A DNA stretch of 64,000 nucleotides from Pollutimonas bauzanensis_A (lineage in GTDB: Bacteria; Pseudomonadota; Gammaproteobacteria; Burkholderiales; Burkholderiaceae_B), in assembly GCF_040393045.1 (NCBI RefSeq), contig NZ_JBEBUX010000004.1, positions 1 through 64,000 of the forward strand, given 5' to 3'. A program made the translations under genes and the position numbers. This document shows, one piece after another, positions 25,373 through 34,919 of this stretch; position 1 is the stretch's first letter; the number at the start of each line of letters is the position of its first letter. The notes under the pieces are model-generated. The model saw only the letters and a program-made list of their open reading frames with translations. It searched no databases and was not told the DNA's origin.

Positions 25373-25408
25373 GGTGTTCTCCTGATGCGAATTATTAGAT
25401 AAAAAATA

Positions 25409-25633
25409 TTAGGCTAGGTAGGAAATAAGCCCACGGGCAGCCAAGACCAGCACAACGACGAAACCAATAGCAGCCAGCACGCCGGCCAGTATCAAATGCA
25501 CGGGGTTGAGCTTGGAAATGTCTTCGCTATAACCCTTGCCCTTGCGCACGCCGAAAAAACCCCAGGCCACCGCTTTAAGCGTTTGGAAGAAGTTGAGTTT
25601 TCGACGAGAGAGTTCTTGGATGTCTTTTGTCAT
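25409..25633 (-). CDS. DUF2970-family small membrane protein
   Basis: A 74-residue protein: a charged N-terminal half (SRRKLNFFQTLKAVAWGFFGVRKGKGY) and one hydrophobic helix (LILAGVLAAIGFVVVLVLAARG). Members sit beside coxIII in betaproteobacteria and are presumed oxidase accessory proteins. Its ribosome site GGAGG lies within the end of the preceding 37-residue gene, 6 bp before its ATG, so the two are coupled. Confidence 0.88.
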   Translation of the reverse strand: MTKDIQELSRRKLNFFQTLKAVAWGFFGVRKGKGYSEDISKLNPVHLILAGVLAAIGFVVVLVLAARGLISYLA

Positions 25634-25639
25634 GTTGGC

Positions 25640-25753
25640 TTAGCCGCCTCCTAGAGACCCGCCGCGCCAGAAGGCCCATGCCATGACCGCAATGATAATG
25701 ATTACCAGGGCGATGGCGGTGTGGCGGTTCTTCCGGCGTTGTTCGGGTGTCAT
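25640..25753 (-). CDS. 37-residue cytochrome oxidase small assembly protein
   Basis: A very short gene encoding 37 residues: a basic N-terminus (MTPEQRRKNRHTA) then one membrane helix (IALVIIIIAVMAWAFW) and a glycine-rich end. It lies 9 bp after the ctaD stop and 6 bp before the DUF2970 gene. This matches the cytochrome oxidase small assembly protein known at this location in betaproteobacteria. In many relatives ctaG (Cox11 type, CuB insertion) follows; here it does not. Confidence 0.8.
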   Translation of the reverse strand: MTPEQRRKNRHTAIALVIIIIAVMAWAFWRGGSLGGG

Positions 25754-25762
25754 GATGGTGCC

Positions 25763-27361
25763 TTACTTGACAATAGGTGGGACAACAAAGGTATGGAATG
25801 GTGCGGGCGAAGGTACTGTCCACTCCAGTCCTGTAGCGCCTTCCCACGGTTTGGCGGGGGCGGGTTCGCCCTTCCCGGCATAGGACCTGAGGATGACATA
25901 CAGGAATATCAGTTGCGACAGACCGAACCAGAAGGCGCCGATGGTGGCGATTTCGTTAAAGTCGGTGAACTGGGCTGCGTAGTCGGCATAGCGACGCGGC
26001 ATACCAGCCAAGCCCAGGAAGTGCATTGGGAAGAACGTGACGTTGAACGAGATCATGCTGGACCAGAAGTGCAGTTTGCCCAGTTTTTCGTTGTACATGC
26101 GGCCAGTCCATTTTGGCATCCAGTAGTACGCGCCTGCGAACATGCCGAACAACGAACCGGCCACCATCACATAGTGGAAGTGGGCGATAACGTAATAGGT
26201 GTCGTGCACTGCGATATCGATAGGCGCCACGGCCAGGATCAGGCCGGTAAAGCCGCCGATCGTGAACACGAAGATAAACCCGATCGCGAACAGCATGGGC
26301 GTTTCGAAGGTCATGGAACCGCGCCACATGGTGGCAACCCAGTTGAACACCTTGACGCCGGTAGGAATCGAAATCAGCATGGTGGCGTACATGAAGTACA
26401 ACTGACCCGTAACCGGCATGCCAGTGGCAAACATGTGGTGAGCCCACACCAGGAACGACAGAATGGCGATGGCGGCAGTTGCATACACCATTGAGGCGTA
26501 ACCGAACAGCTGCTTGCGAGCAAAAGCGGGTACGACGGCCGACACGATACCAAATGCCGGCAGAATCATGATGTAGACCTCGGGGTGGCCGAAGAACCAG
26601 AACACGTGCTGATACAGGACGGGGTCGCCGCCTGCGGCTGCATTAAAGAAGCTTGTGCCAAAGTGACGGTCGGTCAGCAGCATGGTTACGGCGGCAGCCA
26701 GCACAGGCATTACAGCGATGAGCAGGTAGGCCGTAATTAGCCAGGTCCAGCAGAACAGAGGCATCTTCATCAAGGTCATGCCCGGTGCACGCATGTTGAG
26801 CACGGTCACGATGATGTTGATGGCACCCATAATGGACGATGCGCCCAGAATGTGCACTGCGAAAATGGTGAAGTCCATGCCTGGGCCCATTTGCAGCGAC
26901 AAAGGCGCGTACATGGTCCAGCCGGCAGCGTTGGCGCCGCCCGGCACAAAGAACGAACTCGTCATCAGGATGGCGCCGATCGGCAGCAGCCAGAAACTGA
27001 AGTTGTTCATGCGGGCAAAGGCCATGTCGGATGCGCCGATTTGCAGCGGGATCATCCAGTTGGCGAAACCCACGAATGCCGGCATGATGGCGCCGAAAAT
27101 CATGATCAGGCCATGCATGGTGGTGAACTGGTTGAACAATTCAGGCTGGAAAAACTGCAAGCCGGGCGAGAACAGTTCGGTGCGCACCAACAATGCCAGC
27201 ACGCCGCCTTCAAGCAGCATGATGAACGAAAAGAGCAGGTACATGGTACCGATATCTTTATGGTTGGTTGCAAACAACCAGCGCCGCCAGCCGTGCGGCT
27301 TGTGGTCGTGGTCGTCGTGCCCGTGACTGGCTGGGACGTGATCGGCAGTAACACTGCTCAT
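25763..27361 (-). CDS. ctaD: cytochrome c oxidase subunit I
   Basis: A 532-residue catalytic subunit of an aa3-type haem-copper oxidase, with 12 membrane helices. Motifs include FATNHKDIGTMYL, the haem and CuB ligands in WFFGHPEVYIMILPAFG with the active-site Tyr, WAHHMFATGMP, and HFHYVMVAGSLFGMFAG. An N-terminal His-rich tail (HGHDDHDHKPH) precedes the core. The ATG at 27361 has a strong AAGGAGT site; an upstream frame to 27400 does not. It reduces O2 using electrons from cytochrome c and pumps protons. Confidence 0.97.
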   Translation of the reverse strand: MSSVTADHVPASHGHDDHDHKPHGWRRWLFATNHKDIGTMYLLFSFIMLLEGGVLALLVRTELFSPGLQFFQPELFNQFTTMHGLIMIFGAIMPAFVGFANWMIPLQIGASDMAFARMNNFSFWLLPIGAILMTSSFFVPGGANAAGWTMYAPLSLQMGPGMDFTIFAVHILGASSIMGAINIIVTVLNMRAPGMTLMKMPLFCWTWLITAYLLIAVMPVLAAAVTMLLTDRHFGTSFFNAAAGGDPVLYQHVFWFFGHPEVYIMILPAFGIVSAVVPAFARKQLFGYASMVYATAAIAILSFLVWAHHMFATGMPVTGQLYFMYATMLISIPTGVKVFNWVATMWRGSMTFETPMLFAIGFIFVFTIGGFTGLILAVAPIDIAVHDTYYVIAHFHYVMVAGSLFGMFAGAYYWMPKWTGRMYNEKLGKLHFWSSMISFNVTFFPMHFLGLAGMPRRYADYAAQFTDFNEIATIGAFWFGLSQLIFLYVILRSYAGKGEPAPAKPWEGATGLEWTVPSPAPFHTFVVPPIVK

Positions 27362-27447
27362 GGTGGACTCCTTCCTACTCAACCGGGCGCTGGCAGCCAA
27401 CAGCCCGGTAAAAAAACATTCGAATGTGTTTTGAACGTGCCGGTGAC

Positions 27448-28608
27448 TTAGCGCAAGGCCTTGACGTCGGCAGGTTGAACGACTGGATCCTTGCCCTTGC
27501 CCGCATTGCCCCAGGCATTGCGAGTGTAGGTAATAGCCGCAGCAATTTCAACATCGTTCAATTGGTCGCGGAAGGCCGCCATGGCAGTGCCAGGATGACC
27601 GTTGAGCACAGTGAGGATTTGGTCTTTCATTGGGCCAAGAACGAATTTTTCGTTACCATCCAGGGCCGGGAAGGTACCAGGAAGGCCTTTTCCGTTAGCC
27701 TGGTGGCAGGCGACACAGTTAGCAGTGTAAACCTGTTGGCCGCGGGCAACGAGTTCGTCCTTCGTCCAGGTTTTGTTTGGATCGTCGGCAGCCGAAGCCA
27801 GTGCTTTTTTCTGGTCCGCAGCCCACTTGTCGTAGTCAGCTTGTGAAACTACCTCGACCACGATAGGCATGAACGCGTGGTCTTTCCCACAGAGTTCAGC
27901 GCATTGGCCGCGGTATGTACCGATTTTTTCAGCACGGAACCACGTGTCGCGCAGGAAGCCCGGCATCGCATCTTGTTTGACGCCGAACTCCGGGATCATC
28001 CATGAGTGGATGACGTCGTTGGCAGTCAGGACGATACGAACCTTTTTGTCGACGGGCACAACCAGGGGATTGTCGACTTCCATCAGGTAAAGGTTGCCTT
28101 TGGGCGCTTTGCCTTCAATCTGGTCGCGGGGCGTGGCCAGGTTCGACAGGAATTTGACGCCTTGGGCTGGGCCGTCGATGTATTCATAGCCCCATTTCCA
28201 TTGGTATCCGGTTACCTTGACGGTAAGGTCGGAACTGCTGGTATCTTTCATGGCGACGACGGTGCGCGTCGCCGGCAAGGCCATGGCGATGACGATGATG
28301 AACGGGATGACCGTCCAGGCAACCTCGATACCCACGTGTTCGTGGAACTTGGCGGGCACGGCGCCGCGCGATTTCCGGTGCATGATGATGGAGTAGAACA
28401 TCACCCCAAACACCCCTACGAAAATCACGGCACAGATAATCAGCAGCATCCAGTGGATCCACACGATATCGTGTGCGATCTGTGTCACCCCCTCGTGGAG
28501 GTTGAGCTGATTGACCCTTGGGCCTCCTGGCATGTCCTCGACTTGTGCACCGGCAACGCCTGCCATTAGCAATGCGCCAGTGCCAAGTAACCCTCTCAAC
28601 TTCTTCAT
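27448..28608 (-). CDS. ctaC: cytochrome c oxidase subunit II with fused cytochrome c domain
   Basis: A 386-residue membrane-anchored subunit. After a signal/TM region and a second TM helix comes the cupredoxin CuA domain (CAELCGKDHAFMPIVVEV), then a C-terminal c-type cytochrome with CVACHQANGKGLPGTFPAL. The fused cytochrome marks a caa3-like form. The ATG at 28608 has GAGGT upstream; the frame extends to 28692 without a ribosome site. First gene of the ctaC-ctaD-small protein-DUF2970-ctaE operon. Confidence 0.95.
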   Translation of the reverse strand: MKKLRGLLGTGALLMAGVAGAQVEDMPGGPRVNQLNLHEGVTQIAHDIVWIHWMLLIICAVIFVGVFGVMFYSIIMHRKSRGAVPAKFHEHVGIEVAWTVIPFIIVIAMALPATRTVVAMKDTSSSDLTVKVTGYQWKWGYEYIDGPAQGVKFLSNLATPRDQIEGKAPKGNLYLMEVDNPLVVPVDKKVRIVLTANDVIHSWMIPEFGVKQDAMPGFLRDTWFRAEKIGTYRGQCAELCGKDHAFMPIVVEVVSQADYDKWAADQKKALASAADDPNKTWTKDELVARGQQVYTANCVACHQANGKGLPGTFPALDGNEKFVLGPMKDQILTVLNGHPGTAMAAFRDQLNDVEIAAAITYTRNAWGNAGKGKDPVVQPADVKALR

Positions 28609-28869
28609 GCTGACCTCGAAATACGGATATGTTCTACCCAATTGTTGACTTTGATCAAACAAGCTGACCGCCATAACATCGAACGAACACATAATTATTG
28701 AATGGCAGGCTTAAAATAATAAACGCTGGGGTAATGCCTGCTCGAATCACCTATAGACCGCAGAATTATAGCGAACATGCGCTTGCAGTGCGCTGGTTCG
28801 GCGTGATTCATGTGCGGGCGTCGGGCGGAAATCATGCGCGACAGCCTACGCTTCCACTACAATTATTGC

Positions 28870-29709
28870 ATGAAAGATTCCCCCGCCCGAACGATAGCGC
28901 CGCTCATAAACTCGCGTTATCAACAACTTGCACGTCGAATTCAACAGCTGCCGCCGAATGGTTCGCGCCCTTTAACAGTGGCCGGCAGGGTGGCGGGCTG
29001 GATTACCGCCAAAGCCACCAGTCACCTTGAAGGGGTGCCGGGGATACATGTGGAAGACGAGGCGGTGCACATTACCGCTTCCCCCCGGCACCGCATGTCG
29101 CTTAATACCGTATTGGCCCAATTGGCAGTGGCTTTGAAAGACACCGGCTGCCTGCGTGGTTGGCGCGACGAATTGCTGGATGTCATAGGCGAAGGCCGGC
29201 GTCTGGCCGTTATCGAGCGGGCAGCGGTGCGTCCACTGGGGTTGCTGACCAAGGCGGTGCATTTGAATGCATGGTCGCCCGACGGCAAGCTTTGGATCGC
29301 GCGCAGGGCGCTTAGCAAATCAACCGATCCTGGCATGTGGGATACGCTGGTCGGCGGCTTGGCCGGGGCCGGGGAAAGCATGGATGTGTCTTTGTTGCGG
29401 GAAAGCAACGAGGAGGCTGGGCTTACCCCCGCCGACATCGAAGCCAGGTCGCCTTTGCGCATTATTTTGCGCATGCACCGCCGTCTGCCGGAAGGGTATC
29501 AGGTTGAAGACGTTCTGGTCAGCGATTGCGTATTGGCCGAATCGGTAGCGCCCAGGAATCTTGATGGCGAAGTCAGCGACATCCAGTTGGTCGCTCTGGA
29601 CGAGCTATGGTCCATGGTCGAAGCGGGCGAATTCACGCGTGAAGCTGAACTGGTGATTCTTGAGGGCTTGCAAAAACGCCTATTAGACGGCAGCGCCGCT
29701 TCAGTTTAA
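28870..29709 (+). CDS. Nudix hydrolase with N-terminal DUF4743-like domain
   Basis: A 279-residue enzyme from the ATG at 28870 (an earlier ATG at 28810 is possible; neither has a clear ribosome site). The Nudix box is intact: GLAGAGESMDVSLLRESNEEAGL (about residues 160-183). The N-terminal part resembles the DUF4743 domain found in thiamine pyrophosphokinase-like Nudix proteins of fungi and bacteria. It probably hydrolyses a nucleoside-diphosphate-linked compound. Divergent from ctaC. Confidence 0.85.
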   Translation: MKDSPARTIAPLINSRYQQLARRIQQLPPNGSRPLTVAGRVAGWITAKATSHLEGVPGIHVEDEAVHITASPRHRMSLNTVLAQLAVALKDTGCLRGWRDELLDVIGEGRRLAVIERAAVRPLGLLTKAVHLNAWSPDGKLWIARRALSKSTDPGMWDTLVGGLAGAGESMDVSLLRESNEEAGLTPADIEARSPLRIILRMHRRLPEGYQVEDVLVSDCVLAESVAPRNLDGEVSDIQLVALDELWSMVEAGEFTREAELVILEGLQKRLLDGSAASV

Positions 29710-29784
29710 GCTAACGCAACTCGGCCTGGTGTACTGTCCGTGCATCTGTCCGGCCCCCCATACGATTGTGCTCAAGGAGCCGCC

Positions 29785-30396
29785 ATGGTTACTCAAAATG
29801 ACAATCCTTTCGTCTTGCCCGGCTTTGGTCAAAGCGGCGACATGGCCCAGAACCCGCTTGTGGCCAGTATGGAAATGATGCGTCAAGCCTGGGAAGGGCT
29901 AGCCGGTTCGGGCGGCTTGAACCAAGCCGCCATGGCAACCCCGATGTCAGTCGAAGAGCTCGAGCGCCGTATCGGCGACTTGCGGGCTGTGGAAAACTGG
30001 CTGCGCATGAACCTGTCCATGCTTTCGAGCACGATACAAGGGCTTGAAGTGCAGCGTTCTACCATTGCAACGCTTAAATCCTTTATGGCATCTGCCTCTG
30101 CCGAGCAACCGGCCACGGCCGGCGCCCAGGATATTGCTGCCAACGCCGCGACAGCGGCACAAGGCTGGTGGGATATGGTGCAAAAGCAGTTCGATAGCTT
30201 GGCGGAGGCCACTGCGGCCTCGTTGAAGGGTGCAGAAGCTGCTGCAAGTCAACAGGCATCGGCCGATTCCACCATGGGCGCCAGGCCCGCAGCAACGGCG
30301 CGCAAGGCTGCCACCAAGTCTGCCGCGCCAGCCAAACCGGCAGCCAAAAAAACTGCGCCGCGCAAGCGTGCCGCCCCTGCGCGAAACAAGACCTAA
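29785..30396 (+). CDS. phaM: polyhydroxyalkanoate granule regulatory protein PhaM
   Basis: A 203-residue protein. The N-terminal NPFVLPGFGQSGD, a central helical MSVEELERRIGDLRAVENWLRMNLSMLSSTIQGLEVQRSTIATL and a Lys/Ala/Pro-rich tail (PAAKKTAPRKRAAPARNKT) are the layout of PhaM from Ralstonia. PhaM activates PHA synthase and tethers granules to DNA through its basic tail. The ATG at 29785 has CAAGGAG upstream. It implies that this organism can store PHA, although no synthase gene is present here. Confidence 0.88.
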   Translation: MVTQNDNPFVLPGFGQSGDMAQNPLVASMEMMRQAWEGLAGSGGLNQAAMATPMSVEELERRIGDLRAVENWLRMNLSMLSSTIQGLEVQRSTIATLKSFMASASAEQPATAGAQDIAANAATAAQGWWDMVQKQFDSLAEATAASLKGAEAAASQQASADSTMGARPAATARKAATKSAAPAKPAAKKTAPRKRAAPARNKT

Positions 30397-30430
30397 CCGC
30401 CATTCATTTACTTAGGACTTAAATTTTTAC

Positions 30431-31804
30431 ATGCTGAACATAGTTATTCTGGCCGCAGGATTGGGCAAACGTATGCAGTCCGATTTACCTAAAGTCTTGC
30501 ATCCGCTGGCAGGCAAGCCCATGCTGGCGCACGTGCTTGATAATGCCCGCAAGCTGAACCCTGACCGTATCGTAGTGGTGGTTGGCCATGGCGCCGATCG
30601 CGTTAAGGCCGCGTTTGCGAATCAGCCTGATCTGCAGTTCGCATTGCAGGTGCCCCAACATGGCACCGGTCATGCAGTACAGCAGGCGGCGGCGTTATTG
30701 CTTGAAGGCGACACTCAGCAAGACGCAACCTTGGTCTTATATGGTGATGTGCCGTTGGTGCAGGCTGAAACCCTGCAGCGCCTGCTTGATGCACGAAACC
30801 AGGGCATGGCGGTGTTGACTGAAACGCTGCCCGACCCGACAGGCTACGGCCGCATCGTGCGTAATGACAAGGGCGAAGTGGTTCGTATTGTCGAGCACAA
30901 AGACGCCTCGACGGCCGAACATGGCATTAACGAGGTGAACACCGGTATTTTGGTTGCGCCTACGGGCAAACTCAAAGACTGGCTCTCGCGTATCAATAAC
31001 GATAACGCTCAGGGTGAGTACTACCTTACTGATACCGTTGGCTTGTCTGTGCAAGACGGCTTGCCGGTGCATGCAGCGCAGCCGTCGGCTTCCTGGGAAA
31101 CGCTGGGCGTCAATAGCCGGGTCCAGCAGGCGCAGCTGGAGCGTAACTGGCAAGGCGAGCAGGCGCGGCGCCTGCTTGAGCAAGGTGTGACACTGGTCGA
31201 TCCCGCGCGTTTCGATTTGCGCGGTTCGCTGGTTTGCGGGCGCGACGTCTTCATCGACGTGGGCTGCGTCTTCGAGGGGCGGGTCGAACTGGCCGATGGT
31301 GTGCGCATCGGACCGCATTGCGTGGTTAAAGATGCCGTGATCGGTGCGGGCACGCAGGTTGATGCGTTCAGCCATATCCAGGAAGCGACGATTGCTGACG
31401 ACGCGCGCATCGGGCCGTATGCACGGCTTCGGCCAGGTGCCGATATCGGCTCTCAAGCCCACGTGGGCAATTTTGTCGAAATCAAGAAAAGCACCTTGGG
31501 TCAGGGGTCAAAGGCCAACCACTTGGCTTATATCGGCGATACGCAGGTGGGTGCGCGCGTCAACATCGGCGCTGGAACCATTACTTGCAACTACGATGGC
31601 GTGAACAAGCACCAGACCATTATCGAGGACGATGCCTTCATCGGTTCCGATACGCAATTGGTGGCGCCAGTCAAAGTGGGGCGCGGGGCGACGCTGGGCG
31701 CGGGCACTACCTTGACCAAAGACGCGCCTGCGGGCCAGTTGACCATTTCCCGCTCACAGCAAAAGACAATTGAAGGTTGGGTACGTCCAGTCAAAAAATC
31801 TTAA
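30431..31804 (+). CDS. glmU: bifunctional GlcN-1-P acetyltransferase / UDP-GlcNAc pyrophosphorylase
   Basis: A 457-residue enzyme making UDP-GlcNAc for peptidoglycan and LPS. The N-terminal uridylyltransferase carries LAAGLGKRMQSDLPKVLHPLAGKPM, YGDVPLV and the GYGRIVR loop; the C-terminal half is a left-handed beta-helix of hexapeptide repeats with GNFVEIKKSTLGQGSKANHLAYIGD and NIGAGTITCNYDG. Length is standard. glmS, for the preceding step, lies 3 kb downstream on the same strand. Confidence 0.97.
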   Translation: MLNIVILAAGLGKRMQSDLPKVLHPLAGKPMLAHVLDNARKLNPDRIVVVVGHGADRVKAAFANQPDLQFALQVPQHGTGHAVQQAAALLLEGDTQQDATLVLYGDVPLVQAETLQRLLDARNQGMAVLTETLPDPTGYGRIVRNDKGEVVRIVEHKDASTAEHGINEVNTGILVAPTGKLKDWLSRINNDNAQGEYYLTDTVGLSVQDGLPVHAAQPSASWETLGVNSRVQQAQLERNWQGEQARRLLEQGVTLVDPARFDLRGSLVCGRDVFIDVGCVFEGRVELADGVRIGPHCVVKDAVIGAGTQVDAFSHIQEATIADDARIGPYARLRPGADIGSQAHVGNFVEIKKSTLGQGSKANHLAYIGDTQVGARVNIGAGTITCNYDGVNKHQTIIEDDAFIGSDTQLVAPVKVGRGATLGAGTTLTKDAPAGQLTISRSQQKTIEGWVRPVKKS

Positions 31805-31806
31805 CC

Positions 31807-33201
31807 GTGGCAGAAAATCGCGCATCTAAAGCCACCCCGCCTGGCGGTTTCCCGGACGGCCTGGAAACGCCTCGGCGTCACTGGGCTGCGCTGGCGTTGG
31901 TGCTAGCCATCACTATTACGGTGCTGGACGCCAGCATGGCTAACGTGGCGTTGCCTGCCATTGCCACGCAATTAAGCATTGATCCCGCGGCCGTAGTGTG
32001 GGTGGTCATTGCCTACAACCTGACGGTAGTGGTGTCGTTGCTGCCTTTATCGGCTGCGGCTGAACGCATAGGCTTCAGTCGTATGTTCACGATAGGCCTG
32101 ACGCTGTTCATGGTGGCTTCGCTGGCATCGGCGATGTCGAATTCGGTGATGACGCTGACGCTTTCCCGTATGGCGCAAGGCTTGGGATCATCGATGTTGA
32201 TGTGCTTGTTTGGTGGGCTGGTGCGCAATACTTACCCCTTGAATAAACTGGGCATGGGCATAAGTGTGAATGCCATGATGGTGGGGTTGATGGCTGTGTT
32301 GGGCCCCACGATAGGCGCCTTCATCCTGGAGTTGGCTTCATGGCAGTGGATATTCCTGGTGAATATTCCGATTTGCCTGGGCACCTATTTTTGTATTCGC
32401 TTCTTGCCCGATGTACCTCGTTATCGTGGCCGCTTCGACTGGATAGCTTGTCTATTAAGCGTGCCGGTATTCGGGTTATCGATAATTGGCCTGGATGCAA
32501 TCGTCAAAGATCCGACGCGTGCGGCATTGTGCCTGATGCTGGCCGTTCTGGCCGGGTGGGTGCTGGTGCGCCGTTCGCGCGGCCAAGTGGCGCCTATCGT
32601 GCCCATCGATTTGCTGCGCATTACGCCTATTGCCTTTGCCGTAGGGGCGTCGGCATTTTCTTTTGCCGCGCAGATGGCGGCATTTGTAGCGTTACCGTTT
32701 TACTTCAAGCAAGTATTGCATTTTTCATACGCTGATGTGGGTATCTTGCTGGGCGCCTGGTCGATCGGCGTAGCGGTTATGGCACCTGTCGCCGGGTATT
32801 TGTCTGATCGGTTTTCGATTGCGTTGCTATGCGGCCTTGGGGCCGGTTGCATTGCGCTGGGCTTGTTCTGGGTGATCATGTTGCCTGGTGATACGATCTT
32901 TGTGTGGCTGATTGCGGGGATGCTGTTGGGCGGAGTGGGTTTTGGCTTCTTCCAAACGCCCAACAACAAGGCGCTGCTTGCTGGGGCGCCCCGGCATCGC
33001 AGCGGTGCGGCGGGCGGTATGCAAGCAACGACTCGCGTTTTCGGGCAAAGCTTTGGCACGGCGCTGGTAGCCGTCGCGTTCAATATCAGCGCGGCAAATG
33101 GCGCCGTATTTGGCGTATGGGCAGCCATTGTGTGTGCGCTGGTAGCAGTAACGATAAACGTCGTGCGCTATTTGAATCCGGCCGTTGATCTGGAGCTTTA
33201 A
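31807..33201 (+). CDS. MFS transporter, DHA2 (EmrB/QacA) type
   Basis: A 464-residue membrane protein with about 14 helices. The first-helix motif ITITVLDASMANVALPAIATQL and the LSRMAQGLGSSMLM region are typical of DHA2 drug/H+ antiporters. The GTG at 31807, two bases after the glmU stop, is chosen as the start because the only alternative upstream (TTG at 31777) lies inside glmU; no strong ribosome site is seen, so translational coupling to glmU is likely. The substrate is unknown. Confidence 0.87.
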   Translation: MAENRASKATPPGGFPDGLETPRRHWAALALVLAITITVLDASMANVALPAIATQLSIDPAAVVWVVIAYNLTVVVSLLPLSAAAERIGFSRMFTIGLTLFMVASLASAMSNSVMTLTLSRMAQGLGSSMLMCLFGGLVRNTYPLNKLGMGISVNAMMVGLMAVLGPTIGAFILELASWQWIFLVNIPICLGTYFCIRFLPDVPRYRGRFDWIACLLSVPVFGLSIIGLDAIVKDPTRAALCLMLAVLAGWVLVRRSRGQVAPIVPIDLLRITPIAFAVGASAFSFAAQMAAFVALPFYFKQVLHFSYADVGILLGAWSIGVAVMAPVAGYLSDRFSIALLCGLGAGCIALGLFWVIMLPGDTIFVWLIAGMLLGGVGFGFFQTPNNKALLAGAPRHRSGAAGGMQATTRVFGQSFGTALVAVAFNISAANGAVFGVWAAIVCALVAVTINVVRYLNPAVDLEL

Positions 33202-33208
33202 CGACATC

Positions 33209-34279
33209 ATGCATATTTTGCAGTTGAATTTCGAACGCGGCTGGCGCGGCGGCGAAAGGCAAACCTTGCTGAGCATGCGGCAGTTTCGCGATGCCGGTCA
33301 TCAAGTGTCTTTACTGGCTCGCCGGGGCAGCGAACTGGCGCGTAGCGCGAGCGCCGAAGGCTTTTTGGTGCATGAGCACGCAAGTGTGGTGTCGCTGTGC
33401 GGCTTTTTGCTGCGCCGGGGCCGCAGCTTCGATATCTTGCATGCGCAAACCGCGAACATGATGACCTGGCTGGCGTTGCTTAAGCCTGTATTGGGCCACC
33501 GTGTGGTGTTCACGCGGCGTACCGCGTTTGCGGTCACTCGTCGGGAACGGCGAACTGCCTGGAAGTGGAGCAAGGCCGATGTTCTGGTGGCTATTAGCCA
33601 GGCAGCGGCAGCAGAGCCGCGCCGCCTGGGATTGGATGTCAGCGTGATTCCCAGCGCTATCGAGGCCAAGACTTTAGATCAGGACCATATTGACACCTTC
33701 GCCAGGCAATTCAATTTGTCAGGCCAGCGGGTTTTGGCTACCGCCGCAGCGCTTACTTCCGAAAAAGATCCATGCACCTTGATCCGGGCGGTGCATGGGC
33801 TGCTGCAGTTGCGCAGTGATTTTGTGTTCTTGCACTTAGGAGCGGGTGGCGATGCCGAGCCCCAGGCGCGTGAACTGGTGCGTGAACTCGGCCTGGAACA
33901 ACACTATTTATTTACCGGGTTTCAGGCCAACATAGAAGACTTGTACCGCTTGATGGACGTGTTTGTTTTAAGCTCGCGCCAAGAAGGCTTGGGCACCAGT
34001 GTGTTGGACGCCTTTTTATATTCGGTGCCGGTGGTGTCGACCAACGCTGGCGGCCTGCGGGAGAGCCTGGCAGATGGCCGCGGGATTTTGTGCGAGGTGG
34101 GTGATCACCAGGCGCTTGCCGCAGGCATGGACAAGGCATTGAGCGATCGCGGCTTGCGTGCCGGCATGGTTGAACGGGCCCGCGCCTATGTATTGGGTGA
34201 ACATGATGCCGGCGTCATGGCTGGCCGGTATTTGCACGAGTATGAGCGGCTGGTTACGGCTGGCGCCGGCCGAGACTAG
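33209..34279 (+). CDS. GT4-family glycosyltransferase
   Basis: A 356-residue GT-B fold transferase. The N-terminal MHILQLNFERGWRGGERQTL is the usual nucleotide-sugar glycosyltransferase start, and the C-terminal DVFVLSSRQEGLGTSVLDAFLYSVPVVSTNAGGLRE carries the conserved E-x7-E region of GT4. It probably adds a sugar to LPS core or a cell-surface glycan. It starts 7 bp after the MFS gene and its 3' end overlaps the convergent Lrp gene by 26 bp. Confidence 0.88.
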   Translation: MHILQLNFERGWRGGERQTLLSMRQFRDAGHQVSLLARRGSELARSASAEGFLVHEHASVVSLCGFLLRRGRSFDILHAQTANMMTWLALLKPVLGHRVVFTRRTAFAVTRRERRTAWKWSKADVLVAISQAAAAEPRRLGLDVSVIPSAIEAKTLDQDHIDTFARQFNLSGQRVLATAAALTSEKDPCTLIRAVHGLLQLRSDFVFLHLGAGGDAEPQARELVRELGLEQHYLFTGFQANIEDLYRLMDVFVLSSRQEGLGTSVLDAFLYSVPVVSTNAGGLRESLADGRGILCEVGDHQALAAGMDKALSDRGLRAGMVERARAYVLGEHDAGVMAGRYLHEYERLVTAGAGRD

Positions 34280-34772
34280 CGTTCGCGGTGCCGGGAAGCG
34301 CGATGCGCGTTTCAAATTTACTGCGGTGTATGGAAAAAAATGTGCGTACGTTGCGCACATTGGCCTGCGAGGTGAAGACCTTATGAGCCATGGCATGGTA
34401 GGCGGGCATGTCGGGAACTTGGGCTACGACGATAAAGTCGGGGCCCGGCGAGACGCGATAGCATTGCAGGATGGCAGCTTCCTGCACGACACTTGCTTCG
34501 AAGGCATCCAGCGATTCGGCGGTTTGCACATCTAGTGTGATCTCGATGATCGCCGTAAGGCCAATGCCTACTTTTTCCGGATTCAGAATAGCGACTTGCT
34601 TTTCAATAACGCCTTCATCGACCAGTCGCCGCACCCGGCGTAAACATGTGGGAGCTGAAGCGTGGACCCGGCTGGCCAAGTCTTGATTGGTCAGCGAACT
34701 ATCGCCCTGGATTTGCTCGAGTATGCGCAAGTCCAGATCATCCAGTGCGATTGGTGTTTTTGTCTTGTTCAT
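34254..34772 (-). CDS. Lrp/AsnC-family transcriptional regulator
   Basis: A 172-residue regulator: N-terminal helix-turn-helix (DDLDLRILEQIQGDSSLTNQDLASRVHASAPTCLRRVRRLVDEGVI, residues 11-55) and a C-terminal RAM effector domain (VQEAAILQCYRVSPGPDFIVVAQV). Such proteins sense amino acids as octamers. It is divergent from glmS across a very AT-rich 147-bp region, which probably holds its autoregulatory sites. Confidence 0.93.
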   Translation of the reverse strand: MNKTKTPIALDDLDLRILEQIQGDSSLTNQDLASRVHASAPTCLRRVRRLVDEGVIEKQVAILNPEKVGIGLTAIIEITLDVQTAESLDAFEASVVQEAAILQCYRVSPGPDFIVVAQVPDMPAYHAMAHKVFTSQANVRNVRTFFSIHRSKFETRIALPGTANASLGRRQP

Positions 34773-34919
34773 TTATTTTGATATTTATTGTAATTTGTAA
34801 TTAAATTGCATAATTCAATGGAACAGAAATAAAATATCATATTCTCTTCAAATAAGAAATCTAATTTCTTGGTTTGTTGCGCACAATAGCCTATCTTTTA
34901 CATCGGTTGGAGTTTACTT

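Noticed and set aside
26852..27451. Plus-strand 199-codon frame opposite ctaD
   Set aside because: His/Gln/Glu-rich shadow translation of the highly conserved subunit I gene.
28650..28670. FNR/ANR-like box (TTTGATCAAA) upstream of ctaC
   Set aside because: Lacks the four-base spacer of a true TTGAT-N4-ATCAA site; probably a chance palindrome.
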